A DNA stretch of 10,002 bases from NCBI GenBank assembly GCA_022865365.1, contig JALHSW010000327.1, forward strand, positions 1 to 10,002. Reading direction: 5' to 3'. This DNA comes from Acidimicrobiia bacterium (GTDB taxonomy: Bacteria; Actinomycetota; Acidimicrobiia; IMCC26256; PALSA-555). Position numbers and translations under genes: made by a program. Positions 1 through 6,358 of this stretch are shown in pieces; position 1 is the first letter of the stretch, and every line of letters begins with the position of its first letter. The notes below the pieces were generated by a model. It saw only the letters and a list, made by a program, of their open reading frames with translations. It did no database searches and was not told where the DNA came from.

Positions 1-2
1 CC

Positions 3-158
3 GAGCACCAGCCCGTCTCCGTCGTCGTCGACGCGGTGCGTGGCCTCACCTACGGCGGCACGACCACGAGCGCGGTGCTCGCGGCGGTCGCGTGGATCGT
101 GGGCATCGTCGCAGTGTGCGCGCCGATCGCCGTGGCCCGCTACCGACGCGTCGTCTGA
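3..158 (+). CDS. ABC-2 type transporter permease, C-terminal end (partial)
   Basis: Only the last 51 codons are in the window; the gene begins to the left. The frame opens with EHQPVSVVVDAVRGLTYGG and goes on into a hydrophobic helix (about AVLAAVAWIVGIVAVCAPIAVA), then the basic end RYRRVV and TGA at 156-158. A Q/N-P-V-x-x-x-V-[DN]-A-[VL]-R segment just before the last transmembrane helix, with a short basic cytoplasmic tail, is typical of ABC-2 permeases of the DrrB (daunorubicin-resistance) type, which pair with a separate ATPase to export drugs or lipids. That family knowledge is the basis of the call; the substrate cannot be told from this piece. The gene converges on the penicillin-binding protein gene, whose stop is 31 bases away, with a small hairpin between them. 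Confidence 0.7.
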   Translation, partial: EHQPVSVVVDAVRGLTYGGTTTSAVLAAVAWIVGIVAVCAPIAVARYRRVV

Positions 159-170
159 GGACTGGTCTGA

Positions 171-186
171 GGGGTCGCCTGACCCC
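171..186. terminator. Short hairpin between convergent genes
   Basis: GGGGTC-GCCT-GACCCC forms a perfect 6-bp stem with a 4-base loop, placed between the stop codons of the permease (158) and the PBP gene (190). There is no T-run on either side, as is common for high-GC actinobacterial terminators. Its position in a 31-bp convergent gap suggests a bidirectional terminator; this is inference. Confidence 0.4.
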
Positions 187-189
187 GGG

Positions 190-2337
190 CTACGGGAGCG
201 TCGGGGTCGTTGGCACCGTCGTGCTGGGAGGGGGAATGGTCGTGGTCGGGATCGGCGCCGGCGTCGGCTTGGGCGTCGGCGTCAGCTTCGGAGTCGGAGT
301 CGGAGTCGGAGTCGGGACGGGCGTGATCGTGACCTCGGGCGCCCGGGTCCCCGACGACTTGGGGGGGCCACCACGCCCGTTCTCCGAGATCGAAGCACCC
401 GGTCGATCGCAGCTCGGGCCAGGCGCAGGGAAGTCGACGAAGGGCTGACCGAAGAGCGCCGCGTCCATGAACTTCTTGAAGATGCGCGCCGGGATCTGCC
501 CGCCGAACCCCGCGCCGGGCACCCGCGCGAGCGCGTTGCCGTGCCAGATGACCGCGACGAGTTGGGGGGTGAACCCGAGGAAGTTCGCGTCGGTCTTGTT
601 GTCGGTGGTCCCCGTCTTTCCTGCGACCGGCCGGTTCCCCACCAGACGAGCGGCGGTGCCGGTGCCGCCGGTGATCACGCCCCGCAGCATGTCGGTCTCG
701 CACGCAGCCGTGTCCGCGGAGATGACCCGGTTGCCCTCGACGTCCTTCGCGGCGTCAAAGACAACATCGCCCGTCGGGGTCACGATCTTCGAAACGAACA
801 CCGGGTCGTGATGCACCCCACCGTTGGCGATCGTCGACGTGACCGTCGCCATCTCGACCGGTGTCGACTCGACGGCGCCGAGCGTCAACGTGAGCACGGG
901 CTTGAGCGTCTCCTGCGTGATCCCGAGCGCGTGCGCGGTGTCGATCACCTTCGGGAATCCGACCGCGAGTTCGGTGCGCGCGAACGCGCAGTTCACCGAG
1001 TGTGCTGTCGCCGATCGCAGCGACATCGTTCCGCCGCCACCTTCCGCGTTCTGGGTCCGGCCCCACTCCTTGAACACGCACGGCGAGCTCCCGCTCACCG
1101 TGTCGTTCGGAGAGAACCCGCTCTCGAGTGCGGCGGCCAACGTGATCACCTTCCACGTCGAACCGGACTGACGCCCCGGGTAGCTCGTCGCGATGTTGTA
1201 CTGGCTCGCCTCGAAGCCCGGCCCGGCCACCATCGCCTTGACCTGACCCGTCGTGGGGTCCATCGCGATCAGCGCGCCGGTGAAGCCCGGCTTCTCGGGG
1301 AGGATCTCGTCCATCGCGTTCTGCGCGATCTGCTGCAGGTTCGGATCGAGCGTCGAGTAGATCTTCAACCCACCGGTGAGCACGCGCTGCTCGCGCTCCT
1401 TCGGCGTCGCCCCGAGGACGCGGTACACGTCGTCATGGAAAAGTCGGTCCTGCGTTTCCTCCGCCCACGAGTTACGCGGACGGAGCTCGGCCTCCGGCTT
1501 GATGGACGGCAGGGGCTCCTGCTCCGCCGCGTCGGCCTGGGCCTGGGTGACATAACCCTGTGTCACCATGCGCTCCAACGCGAACGACCGCCGACGGCGC
1601 GCCCCATCGGGGTTCGTGAACGGGTTGTTGCCCTCGGGGTTCGAGATCAGTCCGGCGAGAAGTGCCGCCTCACTCAGGGTCACCTCGTTGAGCAGCGTGC
1701 TACGAAAGAACCCCCCACCGGGATCGGCGGCCAGGAAGAAGCGCTCGACCGCCGACTTCACGCCGTAGGAGCCCTGGCCGAAGTACACGGTGTTGAGGTA
1801 CTGCTCGAGGATCTCGTGCTTGGAGTACTTCTTGTCGAGCCGCAGTGCGAACAGCACTTCACGCACCTTGCGGTCGAGATCGCGTGAATTCGTGAGGATG
1901 CGGTTCTTGACGAGCTGCTGTGTGATCGTCGAGCCACCCTGTTCGATCTGGCCTTGGTTGAAGTTCTCGATCGCGGCTCGCATCAGCGCGTTGGGGTCTA
2001 TGCCGTCGTTGGTCCAGAACGTCTTGTCCTCGACGGCGATCACCGCTTGACGAATGACCTTTGGGACGCGGTCGAGCGAGACGTCTTCGCGGTTGACGGT
2101 GCCGATCCGCGCGATCTCGGTCCCGACCTGGTCGTAGATCGTGGACCGTTGCGCGAGGTCACGCAACGCCGGGACTCCGGCGTGGTACGCGTGAGCCTCG
2201 ACCAGCACCGCGGCGCTCGGGAGGAGCGCGGCGACCAGGAACCCGATCACAAGTCCGCCGACGCAGAGCGTGACGAGGAACGCGCGTCTCGGCGGGAGGT
2301 CTTGGAGCCAGCCAACCAGCCAATGAGCTCCAGGCAC
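190..2337 (-). CDS. Bifunctional class A penicillin-binding protein (GT51 transglycosylase / transpeptidase)
   Basis: A 715-residue membrane-anchored peptidoglycan synthase that polymerises lipid II and cross-links the stem peptides outside the membrane. A short cytoplasmic N-terminus is followed by one transmembrane helix (about 19-40). The GT51 domain shows the catalytic Glu103 in AVEDKTFW, GGSTITQQ (134-141), the RKVRE region and ILEQYLN (176-182). The transpeptidase domain has SGSTWK (Ser393 nucleophile, Lys396), SVN (447-449) and KTG (574-576). The end (about 670-715) is a Pro/Thr-rich tail, coded by a hexamer repeat, that may lie in the wall. The GT51 motif usually written ED-x2-F-x2-H-x-G has Asn110 where His is usual. 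The start is a GTG with AGGA upstream; a TAGGAT box ending 6 nt before the GTG may instead mean a leaderless message. It lies downstream of typA and a small gene on the same strand. The length is normal for PBP1A/PonA-like proteins. The family is certain; the exact orthologue is not. Confidence 0.95.
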   Translation of the reverse strand: MPGAHWLVGWLQDLPPRRAFLVTLCVGGLVIGFLVAALLPSAAVLVEAHAYHAGVPALRDLAQRSTIYDQVGTEIARIGTVNREDVSLDRVPKVIRQAVIAVEDKTFWTNDGIDPNALMRAAIENFNQGQIEQGGSTITQQLVKNRILTNSRDLDRKVREVLFALRLDKKYSKHEILEQYLNTVYFGQGSYGVKSAVERFFLAADPGGGFFRSTLLNEVTLSEAALLAGLISNPEGNNPFTNPDGARRRRSFALERMVTQGYVTQAQADAAEQEPLPSIKPEAELRPRNSWAEETQDRLFHDDVYRVLGATPKEREQRVLTGGLKIYSTLDPNLQQIAQNAMDEILPEKPGFTGALIAMDPTTGQVKAMVAGPGFEASQYNIATSYPGRQSGSTWKVITLAAALESGFSPNDTVSGSSPCVFKEWGRTQNAEGGGGTMSLRSATAHSVNCAFARTELAVGFPKVIDTAHALGITQETLKPVLTLTLGAVESTPVEMATVTSTIANGGVHHDPVFVSKIVTPTGDVVFDAAKDVEGNRVISADTAACETDMLRGVITGGTGTAARLVGNRPVAGKTGTTDNKTDANFLGFTPQLVAVIWHGNALARVPGAGFGGQIPARIFKKFMDAALFGQPFVDFPAPGPSCDRPGASISENGRGGPPKSSGTRAPEVTITPVPTPTPTPTPKLTPTPKPTPAPIPTTTIPPPSTTVPTTPTLP
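288..317. repeat. TCGGAG hexamer repeat inside PBP tail
   Basis: Four exact TCGGAG units (288-311) are followed by a fifth, TCGGGA. They lie within the coding region and, read on the minus strand, encode alternating Thr-Pro in the C-terminal tail of the PBP. Each unit is six bases (two codons), so slippage would change the tail length without breaking the frame. Confidence 0.85.
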
Positions 2338-2343
2338 CTCATG

Positions 2344-2349
2344 ATCCTA
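2344..2349 (-). promoter_or_regulatory. Possible -10 box / AGGA SD overlap upstream of PBP gene
   Basis: On the minus strand the sequence TAGGAT-CATGAG-GTG precedes the PBP start. TAGGAT fits the actinobacterial -10 consensus TANNNT at the 6-nt spacing that gives a leaderless message. The same bases contain AGGA, which could act as a Shine-Dalgarno. The two readings cannot both be the main one, and I see no clear -35. Confidence 0.35.
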
Positions 2350-2354
2350 TCGAC

Positions 2355-2378
2355 GCCGCGCGTTCAGTCTTGCGCGGC
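2355..2378. terminator. Hairpin between the small gene and the PBP gene
   Basis: GCCGCGC and GCGCGGC form a perfect 7-bp GC stem around a 10-base loop, in the 82-bp gap between the 86-residue gene (stop at 2420) and the PBP start (2337). There is no T-run. It could end or attenuate transcription coming from typA, giving the PBP gene its own promoter; this is inference. Confidence 0.35.
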
Positions 2379-2419
2379 CAATTCGTGCCTCGAAGGGGAC
2401 CGCAAGCCGAACCCGGCGA

Positions 2420-2680
2420 TCAGGTGCCGGACGCCGTCTCGTTGGTCGGCGCGGCATCCTTGCTCGCCTCGATCTCGTCGGTCGGGGCGACATCCTTGCT
2501 CGCCTCGATCTCGTCGGCGTACCGCCACGTTGACGGGTCGTTGATGTCGACCGGCGGTGCGTCCTCGATGACGGGCTCGGGCGCCAGACCCTGCCGGCGG
2601 GCACGCTTGGCCGCCTGCTTCTCCTGGCGGGCGCGCTCCTTCTGGAGCTTCGCGAACGTGGTGCGCTGTCTCCCAGCCAT
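2420..2680 (-). CDS. Small basic hypothetical protein with duplicated C-terminal segment
   Basis: An 86-residue soluble protein that I do not recognise as a characterised family. The first half (about 1-31) is rich in Lys, Arg, Gln and Ala (FAKLQKERARQEKQAAKRAR) and should form a charged helix able to bind RNA or ribosomes. The second half is acidic and contains a 12-residue tandem duplication, DEIEASKDVAPT/DEIEASKDAAPT. The ATG start is well supported: GAAAGGGG lies 6 nt upstream (2687-2694). The gene begins 48 bp after the typA stop on the same strand, so co-transcription is likely. A link to ribosome function is only a guess from composition and neighbour. Strand, start and codon use make it a believable gene. 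Confidence 0.75.
   Translation of the reverse strand: MAGRQRTTFAKLQKERARQEKQAAKRARRQGLAPEPVIEDAPPVDINDPSTWRYADEIEASKDVAPTDEIEASKDAAPTNETASGT
2445..2516. repeat. 36-bp tandem duplication in the small hypothetical gene
   Basis: Copy 1 (2445-2480) and copy 2 (2481-2516) are directly adjacent and differ at two of 36 positions by my count (the sixth and tenth bases). Being a multiple of three, the duplication keeps the reading frame and produces the repeated DEIEASKDxAPT peptide. Confidence 0.9.
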
Positions 2681-2728
2681 GTGGATCCCCTTTCGTTGTC
2701 GTCCTGCTTGTTGTCCTGGGGGGTCGCG

Positions 2729-4588
2729 TCAGCGGCGCGGCGGTTTCGCCCGCCCGCGCTCGCGTCCGCGTGTCATCGCGTCCAACACCGTCTTGCGGAG
2801 TCGGACGTTTTCGGGTGTGACTTCTGCGCACTCGTCGGAAGCGACGAACTCGAGCGCCTGCTCGAGCGACATCGGGCGGGGCGGCACGAGCCGCACCATC
2901 TCATCGGCCGACGAAGCACGGTGGTTCGTGAGCTTCTTCTCCTTCGTGGGGTTCACGTCCATGTCGTCGGCACGGGAGTTCTCCCCGACGATCATGCCCT
3001 CGTAGACCTCGACCCCCGGTCCGACGAGGAGCTGGCCCCGCTCCTGGAGGTTCATGAGCGCGTACGAGTTCGTCTGCCCGTGGCGATCCGAGACCATGCT
3101 GCCGGTGGGCCGCGTGCGCAGCTCGCCGTGCCACGGTTCGTAGCGCTCGAACACGTGGTGCAGCAGCCCCGTGCCGCGCGTCTCGGTCATGAACTCGGTG
3201 CGGAACCCGACCAGGCCACGCGCGGCCACGAGGTACTCCATGCGCACCCAGCCGGTGCCGTGATTCACCATCTGCTCGAGACGGCCCTTGCGCATCGAGA
3301 GCAGCTGGGTGACGACCCCGAGGTAGTCCTCGGGCACGTCGATCGCGACGCGCTCCACGGGCTCGTGGATCTTGCCGTCAACCTCGCGCGTGACGACCTC
3401 GGGCTTGCCGACCGTGAGCTCGAAGCCCTCGCGGCGCATCATCTCGACGAGCACAGCGAGCTGCAGCTCGCCGCGGCCCTGCACCTCCCAGGCGTCGGGT
3501 CGGTCGGTGTCGAGCACTCGCAACGAGACGTTGCCGACGAGCTCGGCGTCGAGGCGAGTCTTCACGAGACGCGCGGTGAGCTTGTTCCCTTCCTGGCCGG
3601 CGAGCGGCGACGTGTTGATCCCGATCGTCATCGAGAGGCTCGGGTCGTCGACGTGGATGACGGGGAGCGGACGCGGGTCGTCGGGGTCGGCGAGTGTCTC
3701 GCCGATCGTGACATCGGCGAGCCCGGCGATCGCGCAGATCTCCCCGGGACCGGCCTCGTCGGCGTCGACGCGATCGAGCGCCTCGGTCAGGTACAGCTCG
3801 GTGATCTTGACGGTCTCGACGGTCCCGTCGGCGCGGCACCATGAGACCGGCGCGCCCTTGCGCAACGTGCCGTGACGAACGCGACACAAGGCGAGGCGAC
3901 CGACGTACGGCGACGCGTCGAGGTTGGTGACGAGCGCTTGGAGCGGGTGCTCCGGGTCGTACTCGGGCGCCGGGATGTGCTCGAGGAGCAGCTCGAACAG
4001 CGGCTTGAGCCCACCCTCGCCCGCGGACCCGGGGAGGAGGAGGTCGGGGTCGGCTGCGTCGAGTGATGCGCGACCGGTGCGGGCGTTGCAGTACACGATC
4101 GGGAAGCTGATCTGGTGCTCGTCGGCGTCGAGGTCGAGGAACAGCTCCTCCACCTCGTGCACGACCTCCTCGACGCGCGCGTCGCCACGGTCGACCTTGT
4201 TGACCACGAGGATGACCGGCAGCCGGGCCTCGAGCGCCTTTCGGAGCACGAAGCGCGTCTGGGGCAACGGACCTTCGCTGGCGTCGACGAGCAGGAGGAT
4301 GCCGTCGACCATGGTGAGGCCCCGCTCTACCTCGCCGCCGAAGTCGGCGTGGCCCGGAGTGTCGACGACGTTGATCTTGACGCCGCCGTAGCGGACCGTC
4401 GTGTTCTTGGCGAGGATCGTGATCCCCTTCTCGCGCTCGAGGTCGGTCGAGTCCATGACCCGGTCGACGACCTCCTCGTGGGCGCGAAAGGCCCCGGTCT
4501 GACGCAGCATGGCGTCGACCAGGGTTGTCTTTCCGTGGTCGACGTGGGCGACGATCGCCACGTTCCGCAGGTCGGCACGCGCGCGCAC
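2729..4588 (-). CDS. typA: TypA/BipA translational GTPase
   Basis: A 619-residue GTPase of the EF-G-like TypA/BipA family, which binds the ribosome and supports 50S assembly and growth at low temperature or under stress. The G domain has AHVDHGKT (G1, 14-21), REKGITI (G2, 52-58), DTPGH (G3, 76-80) and NKVD (G4, 130-133). The G5 loop reads CNARTG (from 167) where SA-x-x-G is more usual. The remaining domains follow the TypA order: a beta-barrel domain, EF-G III/V-like domains (QGRGELQL, then GRLEQMVNHG and ARGLVGFRTEF), and the TypA-specific C-terminal part with MIVGENSRADDMDVNPTKEKKLTN. Length is normal for the family (about 600-640). The start is GTG with GGAAAGG about 7 nt upstream. It heads the block with the small basic gene. 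Identification is secure. Confidence 0.98.
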   Translation of the reverse strand: MRARADLRNVAIVAHVDHGKTTLVDAMLRQTGAFRAHEEVVDRVMDSTDLEREKGITILAKNTTVRYGGVKINVVDTPGHADFGGEVERGLTMVDGILLLVDASEGPLPQTRFVLRKALEARLPVILVVNKVDRGDARVEEVVHEVEELFLDLDADEHQISFPIVYCNARTGRASLDAADPDLLLPGSAGEGGLKPLFELLLEHIPAPEYDPEHPLQALVTNLDASPYVGRLALCRVRHGTLRKGAPVSWCRADGTVETVKITELYLTEALDRVDADEAGPGEICAIAGLADVTIGETLADPDDPRPLPVIHVDDPSLSMTIGINTSPLAGQEGNKLTARLVKTRLDAELVGNVSLRVLDTDRPDAWEVQGRGELQLAVLVEMMRREGFELTVGKPEVVTREVDGKIHEPVERVAIDVPEDYLGVVTQLLSMRKGRLEQMVNHGTGWVRMEYLVAARGLVGFRTEFMTETRGTGLLHHVFERYEPWHGELRTRPTGSMVSDRHGQTNSYALMNLQERGQLLVGPGVEVYEGMIVGENSRADDMDVNPTKEKKLTNHRASSADEMVRLVPPRPMSLEQALEFVASDECAEVTPENVRLRKTVLDAMTRGRERGRAKPPRR

Positions 4589-4621
4589 AGCAGGGCCTTT
4601 CCGGTAGAGCCGGGAAGCCCC

Positions 4622-4627
4622 AGTTTA
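4622..4627 (-). promoter_or_regulatory. Candidate -10 box for typA
   Basis: TAAACT on the minus strand, 33 bases upstream of the typA GTG, is the most AT-rich hexamer in a very GC-rich gap and fits TANNNT. A start about 7 nt downstream would give a short leader containing the GGAAAGG ribosome site. No convincing -35 is visible at 17 bp. Confidence 0.35.
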
Positions 4628-4629
4628 GG

Positions 4630-4654
4630 GCTCCCGCGCCGTGGTGCTGGGAGC
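4630..4654. terminator. Hairpin downstream of the LLM oxidoreductase gene
   Basis: GCTCCC and GGGAGC form a perfect 6-bp stem with a 13-base loop, about 35 bp past the stop of the oxidoreductase gene and just before the candidate typA promoter. There is no T-run. A role as terminator is inferred from position only. Confidence 0.3.
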
Positions 4655-4689
4655 GGAGCCGTGCCGGGGCCCAGGGATGCGAGGCGGCC

Positions 4690-5592
4690 CTACAGCAGGG
4701 ATCGCAGGAGATCGCGGGTCCGGGCCCGCTCCCCGGAGGACCCGAACGGGTTGGCGACGAAATCGGTAGCGCCGACCGACACGAGGCGCTCCACCTGGGC
4801 TCGTACGGCGGCCTCGTCGCCCACGATCGCCACGTCCGACGGGCCCCCCGCCCCCTCCTTGTCGAGCATCGCCCGGTACGACGGCAAGGTCCCGTAGATC
4901 TCGAAGAGGCCGGCGGCTCGCTCGCGCGCGGCGGCCTCGTCGTCGGTGACGCAGACCGGGAGCCCCACCCCCACGCGAGGCGCCGGGCGCCCGGCTCGCT
5001 CCGCGGCGGCGGTGATGGTCGGGACGATGTGCGATTCGATGGTCGCCGGACCGGTCATCCAGGTGACCGTGCCGTCGGCGACGGTGCCCGCGAGCTCGAG
5101 CATCTTCGTGCCGAGCGCCGCGACGAGGATCGGGAAGGGGGTCGCACCCTTCACGTCGAGGCCGACGTGTCCGGTCAGGGTCTCGCCGGCGTACGACACC
5201 GAGCCGGTCTGCACGAGCGGTACCAGGATCTCGAGGTACTCGCGCATGTGCCGCGCCGGCTTGTCGAACGAAAGGCCGAACATCGACTCGATGACCACCC
5301 GGTGCGACAGGCCGATGCCGAGCGCGAGGCGGCCACCGACGATGGCCTGCGTCGTGAGTGCCTGGGCGCCGAGCATCGCCGGGTGGCGCGGGTAGGTGGG
5401 GACCACCGCGGTTCCGAGCTCGATGCCCGGCACCTCGCGCCCGGCGACCGCGAGCGCGGTGAGCGCGTCCATACCGAAGATCTGGGGGAGCCAGAACGAC
5501 GCGAAGCCGTCGTCGGCCGCGGCGCGTGCCGCGTCGACGATGGTGCCGATCGGACCATTTGCCGTGTCGCCACCGAAGATCCCAATGCGCAT
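4690..5592 (-). CDS. LLM-class (luciferase-like) F420-dependent oxidoreductase
   Basis: A 300-residue cytoplasmic protein of the bacterial-luciferase-like TIM-barrel superfamily. The N-terminus MRIGIFGG, FASFWLPQIFGMDALTALA (about 30-48) and GIELGTAVVPTYPRHP (about 56-71) are the expected barrel strands. They are followed by GGRLALGIG, a segment around HMREYLEIL, the PFPILVAALGTKMLELAG strand (about residue 150) and DGTVTWMTG. This pattern matches the actinobacterial F420-dependent group near TIGR03564 rather than FMN-dependent monooxygenases. The substrate is unknown; such enzymes move hydride between F420 and diverse organic compounds. The ATG is well placed by the conserved N-terminus but has almost no Shine-Dalgarno; a TAGCCT box 6 nt upstream suggests a leaderless message. 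It is divergent from the sulfotransferase gene, 70 bp away. The superfamily is certain; cofactor is inferred from subfamily resemblance. Confidence 0.9.
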   Translation of the reverse strand: MRIGIFGGDTANGPIGTIVDAARAAADDGFASFWLPQIFGMDALTALAVAGREVPGIELGTAVVPTYPRHPAMLGAQALTTQAIVGGRLALGIGLSHRVVIESMFGLSFDKPARHMREYLEILVPLVQTGSVSYAGETLTGHVGLDVKGATPFPILVAALGTKMLELAGTVADGTVTWMTGPATIESHIVPTITAAAERAGRPAPRVGVGLPVCVTDDEAAARERAAGLFEIYGTLPSYRAMLDKEGAGGPSDVAIVGDEAAVRAQVERLVSVGATDFVANPFGSSGERARTRDLLRSLL

Positions 5593-5598
5593 GAGCCC

Positions 5599-5604
5599 AG
5601 GCTA
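5599..5604 (-). promoter_or_regulatory. Candidate leaderless -10 box for the LLM gene
   Basis: The minus strand reads TAGCCT-GGGCTC-ATG: a TANNNT hexamer with a 6-nt gap to the start codon and no Shine-Dalgarno. This is the arrangement of leaderless promoters well known in actinobacteria. No clear -35 is seen. Confidence 0.45.
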
Positions 5605-5662
5605 CGCACGCGAGGCGGCGGTAGCGTTCGTCGATCGAGACTGGTGGATCGAAGGAGAACCC

Positions 5663-6295
5663 ATGCCGCTCGCAGTGATCGGAGCCGCGTTCGGACGCAC
5701 CGGCACGCTGTCGTTCAAGCTCGCGCTCGAGCAGCTCGGGCTCGGGCCCTGCTACCACATGCTCGAAGTGCTCGGGAAGGCCGACCACGTCGCCGCATGG
5801 TCTGCGGCGACAGCCGGCGAGCCCGTCGATTGGGACACGCTGCTCGACGGGTACCACTCGACGTGCGACTGGCCTGCATGCACGTTCTGGCGGGAGCTGC
5901 GAGATGCGAACCCCGGCGCGAAGGTCGTGCTCACGCGACGCGACCCCGACGCGTGGTACCGGAGCATGAGCGCCACGATCCTCGAATCGCTCGACCGGCC
6001 GGTCGATGACGACGCCGACCAGGTGATGATCGACCATCATCTGATGACGCGGGAGCTCATCCTCGAACGCACCTTCGCCGGGGACGACACCCGTGAGCAC
6101 GTGCTCGGGGTGCTTGCCGCGCACGAGAAGGACGTGATCGCCTCGGTGCCGCCGGCCGAGCTCCTCGTCTACGACGTCGCCGAAGGCTGGGAGCCACTCT
6201 GCGCGTTCCTCGGCGTGCCGGTACCCGACGAGCCGTTCCCGAGAACCAACACGACCTCTGACTTCCGCACGATGGTCGGACTCGATCCGACCTGA
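5663..6295 (+). CDS. Sulfotransferase family protein (Sulfotransfer_4-like)
   Basis: A 210-residue P-loop protein. The N-terminus VIGAAFGRTGTLSFKLAL (5-22) matches the PAPS 5'-phosphosulfate loop in its G-x-x-R-T-G-T-x-S form. LTRRDPDAWYRSM (90-102) is the 3'-phosphate-binding region with the conserved Arg/Asp-Pro/Trp pattern. VYDVAEGWEPLCAFLGVPVP and FPRTNTT near the end are the usual C-terminal block. Together these fit the short Sulfotransfer_4 family (PF17784), whose members are common in actinobacteria and fungi, mostly without a known substrate. Real sulfo transfer is therefore a prediction. The start is set by GAAGGAG 6 nt before the ATG (5651-5657) and by the conserved GAAFGRTGT start; an open frame reaches upstream to 5396 but runs antisense through the oxidoreductase gene. 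The gene is divergent from the LLM oxidoreductase and may share control with it. Confidence 0.88.
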   Translation: MPLAVIGAAFGRTGTLSFKLALEQLGLGPCYHMLEVLGKADHVAAWSAATAGEPVDWDTLLDGYHSTCDWPACTFWRELRDANPGAKVVLTRRDPDAWYRSMSATILESLDRPVDDDADQVMIDHHLMTRELILERTFAGDDTREHVLGVLAAHEKDVIASVPPAELLVYDVAEGWEPLCAFLGVPVPDEPFPRTNTTSDFRTMVGLDPT

Positions 6296-6344
6296 TGGCC
6301 CTAGGCGGTTGACGGAAGAACCGCATCGCGGCCTCGGCGCTCGC

Positions 6345-6350
6345 TAGATT
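6345..6350 (+). promoter_or_regulatory. Candidate leaderless -10 box for the HD-like gene
   Basis: TAGATT is followed by 8 nt (CGCTCTCG) and then the ATG at 6359, with no Shine-Dalgarno in between. This fits a leaderless TANNNT promoter. A TTGACG at 6309-6314 is too far (30 bp) to be its -35. Confidence 0.45.
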
Positions 6351-6358
6351 CGCTCTCG

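Noticed and set aside
40..1887. Long plus-strand open frame (615 codons) opposite the PBP gene
   Set aside because: The peptide is very Arg-rich with no recognisable domain, and it lies antisense to a PBP with all catalytic motifs. It is a high-GC shadow frame.
2681..3844. Plus-strand open frame opposite typA
   Set aside because: Rich in His, Leu, Arg and Asp with no family pattern; antisense to an unmistakable TypA. A shadow frame.
4525..6124. Two very long open frames on opposite strands across the LLM and sulfotransferase region
   Set aside because: Both are Arg/Gly-rich and featureless and overlap the two genes with recognisable families; they arise from the lack of stop codons in high-GC DNA.
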